This document shows positions 1 through 5,226 of a stretch of DNA of 5,915 nt, one piece after another. Made by a program: the position numbers and the translations under genes. The notes under the pieces are model-generated. The model saw nothing but the letters and a program-made list of their open reading frames with translations, was not told the DNA's origin and ran no database searches. Source of the DNA: Candidatus Wildermuthbacteria bacterium GWA2_46_15. Its GTDB lineage: Bacteria > Patescibacteriota > Minisyncoccia > Minisyncoccales > GWA2-46-15. Where the stretch lies: assembly GCA_001823105.1 (NCBI GenBank), contig MHTO01000013.1, forward strand, positions 1 through 5,915. The letters are read 5' to 3'. The first letter of the stretch is position 1. Each line of letters starts with the position of its first letter.

Positions 1-299
1 AAGACGACTCTCTGCTCTCGGTCGATCCAGATTATGTCCAGAGGAATTAAGGTATTCTTCATCCAGAAGGGCAGTTCTTTTTCTTGGTCATAAATGAAAA
101 GCATACCCTGGTTTTGGCCCAGTTCTTTTCTGAACATCAGGCCTCTTACTTGTTCGGCCGACGTCCGGGCCAATTCAACGGAAAAGCACTTTTCGTCAAA
201 ACAAACTTGACCGTGTTCCCGACGATTGAACCAAAAAACAACGGCTAAAATCAAAATCAGAAAACCGATGGATAAAATGAAAATCTTTTTCTTAGGCAT
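1..299 (-). CDS. DUF192 (UPF0127) family protein, membrane-anchored, 3' end beyond window
   Basis: This gene starts at 299 and runs off the left edge, so only the first 99 residues are visible. The family was recognised from 'RGLMFRKEL' (about 52-60), 'GMLFIY' (65-70) and the hallmark 'FWMKNTLIPLDIIWID' (78-93). Residues 1-5 are basic (MPKKK) and about 6-24 are strongly hydrophobic, so it is probably an uncleaved membrane anchor with the DUF192 domain outside the membrane. Two cysteines, C33 and C38, lie just before the domain and could form a disulfide or bind metal. The family's biochemical role is unknown. Roughly the last third of a typical domain is missing. The ATG lies inside the end of ychF (8-base overlap) with no clear Shine-Dalgarno, so translation is probably coupled to ychF. 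The family call is firm; the function is open. Confidence 0.9.
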   Translation of the reverse strand, partial: MPKKKIFILSIGFLILILAVVFWFNRREHGQVCFDEKCFSVELARTSAEQVRGLMFRKELGQNQGMLFIYDQEKELPFWMKNTLIPLDIIWIDREQRVV

Positions 300-1365
300 T
301 GTGCTTAATCTCGATGACGTCGCCGTCCTGAACGACGTATTCCTTACCTTCGGTGCGAATCAGGCCTTTTTCGCGGGCTTGGCTAAAACCGTCAGCCGCA
401 ATCAAATTGGTATAAGCGATGACTTCGGCCTTGATGAAATGGCTCTCAAAATCAGAATGGATGACGCCGGCGGCTTGAGGCGCTAAGCTGCCCTTTTTGA
501 CGGTCCAGGCGCGCGTTTCGTCCAGGCCGGTGGTAAAAAAAGTCAAAAGATCCAGAAGGCCGTAAGATTTTTTTATCAAAACATCAAGTTCGGACTCTTT
601 AACTAAACCCAAAGATATCCTTTCCTCCTGGTTAAATCCGGATTCGGCCGCTTCAAACTCGGTCAGAACATCCACGATTAGAAACGGCCACTGGTTCTTC
701 TTGAAAGATTCAATAATCTCCGCCGGCACTTCTTCATCCTGGCCGTTCAAAAGATAGAGCCGGGGCTTGGCACTAAGCAGCTGCGAGTTCTTCATCAACT
801 CTCTTTCTTCCTTGCTAAAATCCGCTTCATTCAAGAGCCGCCCCTGATCCAAAAAACCCTTGATTTTATTCAGAACCCCCGTTTCCTTGGCCGCTTCTCT
901 TTTGCCGGCTCTCACCTCGCCCTCCAGATGGTCCAGACTTTTCTGAACCGTCTCCAAATCCTTCAAAATCAATTCTGTCTCGAGAATCTCTTTTTCCCGG
1001 AGCGGGTCGACGCCGGTTTGGGTGTTGATGACGTCGGCCTTTTGAAAGGCCCGCAGCAAATAGATGATGGCGTCCACTTCGCGAATATGGGAGAGAAATT
1101 TGTTGCCCAAACCTTCGCCCGTCGCGGCGCCTTTGACTAAGCCGGCAATATCGACAAACTCGACCGTGGCATAGATTTTCTTGACAGATTTTTCCCGCTC
1201 GGCTAATTTTTCCACCCTTTCATCGGGCACGCCAACAACGCCAACGTTGGGATCGATGGTGGCAAAAGGGTAATTGGAACGGTCCACCTGTTTTTTGGTC
1301 AGGGTCTGGAAAAGGGTGGACTTGCCCACGTTGGGCAGACCCACGATGCCGATGGACAAAGACAT
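292..1365 (-). CDS. ychF: Redox-regulated ATPase YchF (Obg-family P-loop protein, OLA1 homologue)
   Basis: A 357-residue cytoplasmic P-loop ATPase of the TRAFAC/Obg group. The family binds ribosomes and is linked to translation and oxidative-stress control. Visible motifs are G1 'GLPNVGKST' (9-17), the G2 region 'FATIDPNVG' (34-42), G3 'DIAGLVKGA' (72-80), the YchF signature 'HIREVDAI' (93-100), a helical insertion (about 120-195), and a C-terminal TGS domain (about 271-354) with 'RAWTVKKG', 'APQAAGVIH' and 'EYVVQDGDV'. The length fits bacterial YchF (about 360). I chose the ATG at 1365 because the next residues, 'MSLSIGIVGLPNVGKS', match the usual family start. The frame stays open 39 codons further upstream, but that stretch lies inside the preceding helicase gene. 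The nucleotide-specificity motif reads NGQD (207-210), whereas NxxE is usual in this family. The gene starts one base after the helicase stop with no Shine-Dalgarno, so coupled translation is likely. Confidence 0.96.
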   Translation of the reverse strand: MSLSIGIVGLPNVGKSTLFQTLTKKQVDRSNYPFATIDPNVGVVGVPDERVEKLAEREKSVKKIYATVEFVDIAGLVKGAATGEGLGNKFLSHIREVDAIIYLLRAFQKADVINTQTGVDPLREKEILETELILKDLETVQKSLDHLEGEVRAGKREAAKETGVLNKIKGFLDQGRLLNEADFSKEERELMKNSQLLSAKPRLYLLNGQDEEVPAEIIESFKKNQWPFLIVDVLTEFEAAESGFNQEERISLGLVKESELDVLIKKSYGLLDLLTFFTTGLDETRAWTVKKGSLAPQAAGVIHSDFESHFIKAEVIAYTNLIAADGFSQAREKGLIRTEGKEYVVQDGDVIEIKHNA

Positions 1366-1366
1366 G

Positions 1367-4207
1367 TTAGTGGTTGTTTTTGTAGGAGAATTCGCAGATG
1401 TTCTTAAAATCGCACCAGTCGCACTGCCAGCCGGGGGTGGCTTTAAAATCGCTTCTCTTGATTTGTTCGATCTCGTCAACAATCTCTTTTTTTTCTTTCT
1501 CTATATCCGCTCGGCTCCCTAAAAAGGAAAGGCTCTTGCCCTCGTCCAGATAATGGTAAGTCAGCTTCTGGGGTTTTAAACCGAGAACTTCTTCGGCGGC
1601 CATCTGATAAATCAAAAGCTGTTTTTTGTCTTCGGGCCGGAGCCTTTCTTTGGCCGAACCCGTTTTGTAATCAATGATCTCGACGCCATCGCCCTTGTCA
1701 TCAATCCGGTCAATCTTGCCGATGAGAGTATAACCGCCAATCTTGATATTAAAATCTTGCTCCAGGGCCGGATGACCCCGAAAGAAGAAAAGCTTTGGCT
1801 TCTCTTTGCGGAAGTTTTGATAGAACTTTCGCAGCGTCTTCTGGCCCAGTTCGAAATACTCTTTTTTTTGCGCCGGATTCTCATACCATTCGTCCAACCA
1901 TTCTCTTTGGTAGATCTCCAAAAGGTCTTTTAAGCCAACCGGGCCCGAGGTTGAGACCAGTAAAAACTCCTGCAGAGTCTGGTGCATGGTTTTGCCGAAG
2001 GAAAAGACGGCTTTGCCCTTGACCGGGATTTTCAAGATGTGGGCAAACTTATACTGCAAAGGACACTTTTCAAAAGCGGCCAGCTGAGTAAAAGAAAACC
2101 TTTCGGGCAACAAAAATTCTTTGACTCTTTCAAACTTTTTCTGATTGACCCGGACGCCCCGGCTCTTTAAGTGAGTGAGAACCGCCGCATAGCCCAGTTC
2201 GATCAGAAAGCGGGACAATCTTTTTCTGGTCACGCCGCAATAATCTTCGGCCGAGGTCAGGAATAAGCCGTCCTTGGCCCGGGTCATGCCCACGTAAAAC
2301 AGCCTTCTTTCCTCCTGAAGGTGAAAATCTCCTTCGGGCAGAATGTCCTTGATTAATTTCTCCGGGATCTCGATCGGATCTTTTCTCTCGAGACTGGGAA
2401 ACCGCTTGTCCACCAGGTTAACCAAAAAGGTGTATTTAAACTCCAATCCCTTGGCCGAGTGCAGCGTCATGATTTTAACCACCGCCGGACCCTGTTCCAC
2501 GTCAAAATTCATCTTCCCCTCTTCCCCGGATTCCAGCTCCAGATTCAATTCCTCCATAAAAGCTCGGAGGCGAGAATCAAGATGAGTTTCCTCGAAGTTC
2601 TTGATCCGGCTGTGAAACTGAGAAATCAGATCCAAATCTTCTTTCCTTTCTTTTTTCACCAGGTATTCGAGATAGCCCGAGTCCTCCAAGAAAGAAAGAA
2701 GAATCTCGGAAACGTTCTTTTCCCGGGCCCGGGTGGTGTGTTTCTCGACCAGGCTCAGAATCCGGTTGACCCCGTTAATCGTCTGGAGGGAAAGGCCGGG
2801 GATCAAGGATAGTTCCTGGAGCGACTCAAAAATCGATTTCGAGCGGCGGGAACTATAGCGGGTAATCTGGGCGATGTCTTCGGGAAGCAAGTTCAAAAAG
2901 GGTAGGCTCAGAATCCGAAAAGCGGCCGAGCTCTCGTGATAGTTATCGAGAAACTTGAAATAGGAAACGATGTCTAAAATGACGGGCTTGGCATAAAGAC
3001 CCCGCAGGGCCATGAACTGGTAAGGAATGTTTGATCTTTCCAGGCCTCTAATGAAGGCCGAGGCTTCATGGTTGGCTCGGACCAAAATGGCAAAATCGCT
3101 GAAAGTGGCGTCTTTGTCTTCCCGTAAAAGCTCGACAATCTTTTCCAGGACGCCGGAGACTTCCTGTTCGCCCGACTTAAAGTGCAAATGCCCGATCTTT
3201 CCCTTGCCTTTCTTGGCCGCCTTTAGGTTCTTATCAATCTGGCTGATGTGCTCCAGCCGGTTGGGATTGTTGGCCTGGATGAATCGATAGGCCGAATCCA
3301 GGATATTCTGCCGGGAGCGGTAGTTTTCAATCAAGACGACTTCCTTGGCTTTAGGAAAGTCTTTTTTGAATTGGACGACATTGCTGAAGGAGGCGCCTCG
3401 CCAACGATAGACGGCCTGGTCATCGTCGCTGGAAACGGTCAAATTGTTTCTCGGCGCGGCCAGCAGCTTCACCAGCTCATACTGAACCCAGTTGGTATCC
3501 TGGAATTCATCGACTAAAATGTATTTGAACTGCTGACGGTATTTCTCCAGAATCCGGGGTCTTTTTTGAAACAGTTTTAAACAATAATTAATCAGGTCGC
3601 CGAAATCCAAAAGTCCGGATCCCAGGAGAAGTTTCTGGTATGTCTCATAGACCGAAGCAATTTCCTTAAGCCTTTCCTTGTCTTCAAAAGCTTTCTGGCT
3701 GTAGGCCAGATAGTCTTCGGGATAAACGGCCTGGTCCTTGCAGCGGCTGAAGTGAGAAACCAAAGCGTGAATGAACTTGGTTGGCTGACCAATGGGTCGG
3801 TAATAATCAAGCTTGAACTGGTCCAGATTCTGGCGAACTAAAAGCCAGGCCGCCGTCTGATCCACCAATTTGAAATCCGTAGAAAGGCCGATGTCCAAGC
3901 CGTGTTCCTTAAGAATTCTCTCGCAAAAAGAGTGGAAAGTCGAAATCCAGAGATCGGCGTAGCCGCGGGAAAGCAGTTGATCCACCCTTTCGGCCATTTC
4001 CGTGGCCGCCTTGTCGGTGAAAGTCAAAGCCAGAATCTCTTCGGGCTTAGCTTTGCCTTTCTCAACCAAATAAGCCAGGCGATGGGTGATGACGGTGGTC
4101 TTGCCGGTACCGGCCCCGGCCACGATCGAAACCGGTCCTCCTCCGTAGGTGACGGCGGCTTTTTGATTCTGATTAAGATGAGATAAGTCCAACATGTTTT
4201 GTATCAT
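1367..4207 (-). CDS. UvrD/PcrA-like SF1A helicase fused to a PD-(D/E)XK nuclease with Fe-S signature
   Basis: A 946-residue ATP-dependent DNA helicase-nuclease, probably acting in double-strand break or replication-fork processing. Helicase motifs: Q motif 'LNQNQKAAV' (11-19), Walker A 'GAGTGKT' (31-37), Ia 'LTFTDKAATEM' (61-71), Ib 'STFHSFCERIL' (89-99), Walker B 'DEFQD' (233-237), III 'SSDDDQAVYRWRGA' (259-272), IV 'IENYRSR' (293-299), V 'TLHSAKGLEF' (581-590) and VI 'ERRLFYVGMTRAK' (633-645). From about 700 there is a RecB/AddB-type nuclease: C715, the 'FGKTMH' histidine H742, 'GKIDRID' (D833), 'IIDYKTG' (D846, K848), 'QLLIY' (Q863), and C929-x2-C932-x5-C938, which with C715 makes the four-cysteine Fe-S pattern of AddB/Cas4-type nucleases. 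The architecture recalls AdnA/AdnB of mycobacteria, but no partner subunit is in view. All catalytic residues appear intact. The start at 4207 is preferred over the ATG at 4195 because AGAGG sits 8 bases upstream. It appears to lead an operon with ychF and the DUF192 gene. Confidence 0.93.
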   Translation of the reverse strand: MIQNMLDLSHLNQNQKAAVTYGGGPVSIVAGAGTGKTTVITHRLAYLVEKGKAKPEEILALTFTDKAATEMAERVDQLLSRGYADLWISTFHSFCERILKEHGLDIGLSTDFKLVDQTAAWLLVRQNLDQFKLDYYRPIGQPTKFIHALVSHFSRCKDQAVYPEDYLAYSQKAFEDKERLKEIASVYETYQKLLLGSGLLDFGDLINYCLKLFQKRPRILEKYRQQFKYILVDEFQDTNWVQYELVKLLAAPRNNLTVSSDDDQAVYRWRGASFSNVVQFKKDFPKAKEVVLIENYRSRQNILDSAYRFIQANNPNRLEHISQIDKNLKAAKKGKGKIGHLHFKSGEQEVSGVLEKIVELLREDKDATFSDFAILVRANHEASAFIRGLERSNIPYQFMALRGLYAKPVILDIVSYFKFLDNYHESSAAFRILSLPFLNLLPEDIAQITRYSSRRSKSIFESLQELSLIPGLSLQTINGVNRILSLVEKHTTRAREKNVSEILLSFLEDSGYLEYLVKKERKEDLDLISQFHSRIKNFEETHLDSRLRAFMEELNLELESGEEGKMNFDVEQGPAVVKIMTLHSAKGLEFKYTFLVNLVDKRFPSLERKDPIEIPEKLIKDILPEGDFHLQEERRLFYVGMTRAKDGLFLTSAEDYCGVTRKRLSRFLIELGYAAVLTHLKSRGVRVNQKKFERVKEFLLPERFSFTQLAAFEKCPLQYKFAHILKIPVKGKAVFSFGKTMHQTLQEFLLVSTSGPVGLKDLLEIYQREWLDEWYENPAQKKEYFELGQKTLRKFYQNFRKEKPKLFFFRGHPALEQDFNIKIGGYTLIGKIDRIDDKGDGVEIIDYKTGSAKERLRPEDKKQLLIYQMAAEEVLGLKPQKLTYHYLDEGKSLSFLGSRADIEKEKKEIVDEIEQIKRSDFKATPGWQCDWCDFKNICEFSYKNNH

Positions 4208-4215
4208 ACCACAGA

Positions 4216-4220
4216 CCTCT
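4216..4220 (-). promoter_or_regulatory. Shine-Dalgarno (AGAGG) of the helicase-nuclease gene
   Basis: On the minus strand AGAGG ends 8 bases before the ATG at 4207. It supports that start over the in-frame ATG four codons later, whose spacing would be about 20 bases. It is the only convincing Shine-Dalgarno I found next to a gene start in this window. Confidence 0.6.
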
Positions 4221-4235
4221 TTCTTTCACGAACTA

Positions 4236-4264
4236 TTGCTTTATCACGGGAAATGAATTATACT
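4236..4264 (+). promoter_or_regulatory. Candidate sigma-70-type promoter for the RRM gene (TTGCTT-17-TATACT)
   Basis: TTGCTT (4236-4241), a 17-base spacer and TATACT (4259-4264) on the plus strand. Initiation near 4271 would give a leader of about 140 bases before the RRM gene at 4410. The -35 matches TTGACA at only its first three bases; the -10 differs from consensus at one. The -10 shares four bases (4259-4262) with the opposite-strand TATAAT, so the two promoters could not be bound at once. Confidence 0.45.
4257..4262 (-). promoter_or_regulatory. Candidate -10 (TATAAT) for the helicase-ychF-DUF192 operon
   Basis: A perfect TATAAT on the minus strand. It would place transcription initiation near 4250 and give a leader of about 43 bases before the helicase start at 4207. 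No good -35 hexamer is found at 16-18 bases spacing, and there is no extended -10 TG, so this rests on the -10 and its position alone. Confidence 0.45.
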
Positions 4265-4286
4265 CTACTCGTAAGTCTTTCTCCTT

Positions 4287-4307
4287 AAGTTTCCATAAAG
4301 AAAACTT
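4287..4307 (+). other. Small hairpin in the RRM gene leader
   Basis: AAGTTT (4287-4292) pairs with AAACTT (4302-4307) around a 9-base A/T-rich loop. It is a weak six-pair stem that would be cold-favoured at best. It lies in the presumed 5' leader of the RRM gene. It is directly visible as an inverted repeat, but it may be chance. Confidence 0.3.
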
Positions 4308-4326
4308 CAGAGAAGCGGTCGCCTTA

Positions 4327-4345
4327 CCCTTCGACAAGCTCAGGG
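4327..4345. repeat. REP-like 19-base word with CCCT/AGGG ends
   Basis: The sequence CCCTTCGACAAGCTCAGGG. Read on the minus strand, CCCT pairs with AGGG, followed by two opposed G/A positions and a G-C pair, around a short loop holding CTTGT. From memory, this word and close variants recur many times in intergenic regions of Chloroflexi, CPR and other environmental genomes, as REP-type elements do. There is one copy in this window, in the RRM gene leader, and no REP-associated transposase is in view. The repeat status is recalled, not tested here. Confidence 0.5.
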
Positions 4346-4347
4346 CA

Positions 4348-4366
4348 AGCACCTCCAGCGCGTGCT
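4348..4366 (+). other. Short inverted repeat after the REP-like word
   Basis: AGCAC (4348-4352) and GTGCT (4362-4366) flank a 9-base loop, immediately downstream of the REP-like word. It may belong to the same repeat unit or be part of the folded RRM gene leader. Five pairs are weak evidence alone. Confidence 0.25.
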
Positions 4367-4409
4367 CTAAAGCAGCGAAGAGAAATAATCAGATAACAAA
4401 TAAATTTAG

Positions 4410-4745
4410 ATGGCAAAAAAACTATACGTTGGGGGCTTACCCTACAGCGCCACCGAAGATTCCTTGAAGGAAATGTTTGCCCAAGCCGGAGCCGTGGAAA
4501 CGGCCACGATCATCATCGACAAGATGTCGGGCCGATCAAAGGGTTTTGGTTTTGTGGAAATGTCTTCCGAGGAAGAGGCGCAGAAAGGGATTGAGCTCTG
4601 GAACGGCAAGGAACTCGAGGGCCGCACTCTGACCGTGGCCGAGGCTCGACCTCTAGAGGCTCGCCCTCCCCGCCGAGATTTTGGCCACGACAATCGTGGT
4701 AGCGGTGGTGGTGGCTTCGGTAGAGGCCGCCGGAATGAGTGGTAA
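4410..4745 (+). CDS. Glycine-tailed RRM RNA-binding protein (cyanobacterial Rbp / plant GRP type)
   Basis: A 111-residue single-RRM RNA-binding protein. RNP2 is 'LYVGGL' (5-10) and RNP1 is 'KGFGFVEM' (44-51), with the RNA-stacking aromatics Y6, F46 and F48 all present. The RRM fold covers about 3-78. The tail (about 79-111) is rich in R, P and G ('GSGGGGFGRGRR'), a flexible RGG-like segment that usually adds non-specific RNA affinity. Bacterial proteins of this design are best known from cyanobacteria, where several are cold-induced; here a role in RNA chaperoning or mRNA stability is inferred. The gene is monocistronic: divergent from the helicase operon and ended by a strong terminator 25 bases after its stop. 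The ATG at 4410 is the natural family start, but no Shine-Dalgarno precedes it. The upstream 25 bases are very A/T-rich, suggesting unstructured or S1-assisted initiation. Confidence 0.95.
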   Translation: MAKKLYVGGLPYSATEDSLKEMFAQAGAVETATIIIDKMSGRSKGFGFVEMSSEEEAQKGIELWNGKELEGRTLTVAEARPLEARPPRRDFGHDNRGSGGGGFGRGRRNEW

Positions 4746-4752
4746 TTTCTCC

Positions 4753-4770
4753 GCCTCGCTAGAGCGAGGC
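4753..4770 (+). other. Perfect 7-bp hairpin just after the RRM gene
   Basis: GCCTCGC (4753-4759), loop TAGA, GCGAGGC (4764-4770). It begins 7 bases after the RRM stop codon and directly abuts the terminator stem. No U-tract follows, so on its own it is more likely a 3'-end protector or part of a compound terminator. It might also be a dispersed palindrome. Confidence 0.6.
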
Positions 4771-4805
4771 AAAACAGTCCCGTTCAAAGCGGGGCTGTTT
4801 TGTTT
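4771..4805 (+). terminator. Strong intrinsic terminator of the RRM gene, possibly bidirectional
   Basis: A 12-pair stem with one G-U pair: AAAACAGTCCCG (4771-4782) and CGGGGCTGTTTT (4790-4801), with a 7-base loop. The run TTTTGTTT spans the stem foot and the bases just after it. The A-run opposite means the minus-strand transcript also forms the hairpin with four Us in its stem, so it may also stop transcripts coming from the right-hand operon. Confidence 0.85.
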
Positions 4806-4821
4806 AACCCCTCGGGTTAAA
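4803..4821. repeat. 19-base palindrome, copy A of a covarying hairpin pair
   Basis: TTTAACCC (4803-4810), loop CTC, GGGTTAAA (4814-4821): eight perfect pairs. It starts one base after the terminator stem. It has the same length and centre as the palindrome at 4851-4869, and the differences in the shared stem are compensatory. It could be an extra terminator hairpin, a mobile palindrome or a protein-binding site. Confidence 0.6.
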
Positions 4822-4850
4822 TGAGAAAAGATTTCTTCAGAATAATTTAG

Positions 4851-4869
4851 ATTGACTCCTCTAGTCAAT
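4851..4869. repeat. 19-base palindrome, copy B of a covarying hairpin pair
   Basis: ATTGACT (4851-4857), loop CCTCT, AGTCAAT (4863-4869): seven perfect pairs. It lies 6 bases beyond the stop of the small membrane protein gene on the minus strand, so it could act at that transcript's 3' end, although no U-tract follows on that strand. It is comparable to the palindrome at 4803-4821. Confidence 0.55.
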
Positions 4870-4875
4870 AAAAAT

Positions 4876-5175
4876 TCACTTTAAAATAGAAGTTTTTTTA
4901 AGAAGAATTTTATAGACGTTCTCGAGAAAGTCGCCGCCGGCATAACCGACAATGAAAGCCAAGGGCGGAGTCAAACCCGACAAACCCTCTAAAATTATGC
5001 CCGATTCTTTGATGGCTCCGGCCGTCAACAATCCGACCACACCCGAAAGAAAGGTGGTCGCGAAAAAATAGAGCGGGTTAAAGGGAACGCTTTTATAGGA
5101 ATAATAGTATTTCAAAAAACCCACCAGGCCTCTCACCAGGCCGCCGCCAAACCCCGCAATGAAAATAGCGATCAT
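4876..5175 (-). CDS. Small glycine-rich membrane protein, unidentified (holin-like layout)
   Basis: A 99-residue protein with probably three hydrophobic segments: about 2-22, with closely spaced glycines G8, G10-12, G16 and G19; about 36-54; and about 66-80. There is a Y/K-rich loop (22-29) and a basic C-terminus ('KILLKKTSILK', 89-99). The stretch 'GYAGGDFLENVYKIL' (77-91) is the most distinctive motif. It reminds me of small holin-like or DUF4257-like membrane proteins, but I do not recognise the family with confidence. It begins 51 bases after the stop of the sensor-like gene and may be co-transcribed with it. No Shine-Dalgarno precedes the ATG at 5175. It ends in TGA, the only TGA stop among the genes here. 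Membrane location is well supported; lysis, transport or signalling roles would be guesses. Confidence 0.75.
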   Translation of the reverse strand: MIAIFIAGFGGGLVRGLVGFLKYYYSYKSVPFNPLYFFATTFLSGVVGLLTAGAIKESGIILEGLSGLTPPLAFIVGYAGGDFLENVYKILLKKTSILK

Positions 5176-5211
5176 GCAAACAAGTTTAACTCTGCTGAAG
5201 CAAAGATAGCT

Positions 5212-5217
5212 ATCATA
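5212..5217 (-). promoter_or_regulatory. Possible -10 (TATGAT) ahead of the small membrane protein gene
   Basis: TATGAT on the minus strand, 36 bases before the ATG at 5175, in the short gap after the sensor-like gene. It differs from TATAAT at one position. No -35 stands out at normal spacing, so read-through from the upstream gene is just as likely. Confidence 0.2.
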
Positions 5218-5226
5218 CTCTTAAAA

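Noticed and set aside
1366..1482. A 39-codon N-terminal extension of YchF (open frame back to an ATG at 1482).
   Set aside because: The extension lies entirely within the helicase-nuclease coding sequence and has no YchF homology; the family start 'MSLSIGIVGLPNVGKS' begins exactly at 1365.
2459..2812. A 117-codon plus-strand open frame.
   Set aside because: It is antisense to the helicase gene, whose motifs are continuous through this stretch; no plausible protein features.
4653..4868. A 71-codon minus-strand open frame spanning the end of the RRM gene and the hairpin region.
   Set aside because: It runs through the terminator and two palindromes and is antisense to the RRM glycine tail; low-complexity threonine/alanine runs are the mirror of glycine codons.
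4834..4868. A minus-strand promoter-like pair, TTGACT-18-TATTCT, that would give an antisense transcript across the RRM gene.
   Set aside because: The TTGACT is part of the palindrome at 4851-4869 and the -10 matches only four of six bases; any transcript would meet the bidirectional terminator at once.
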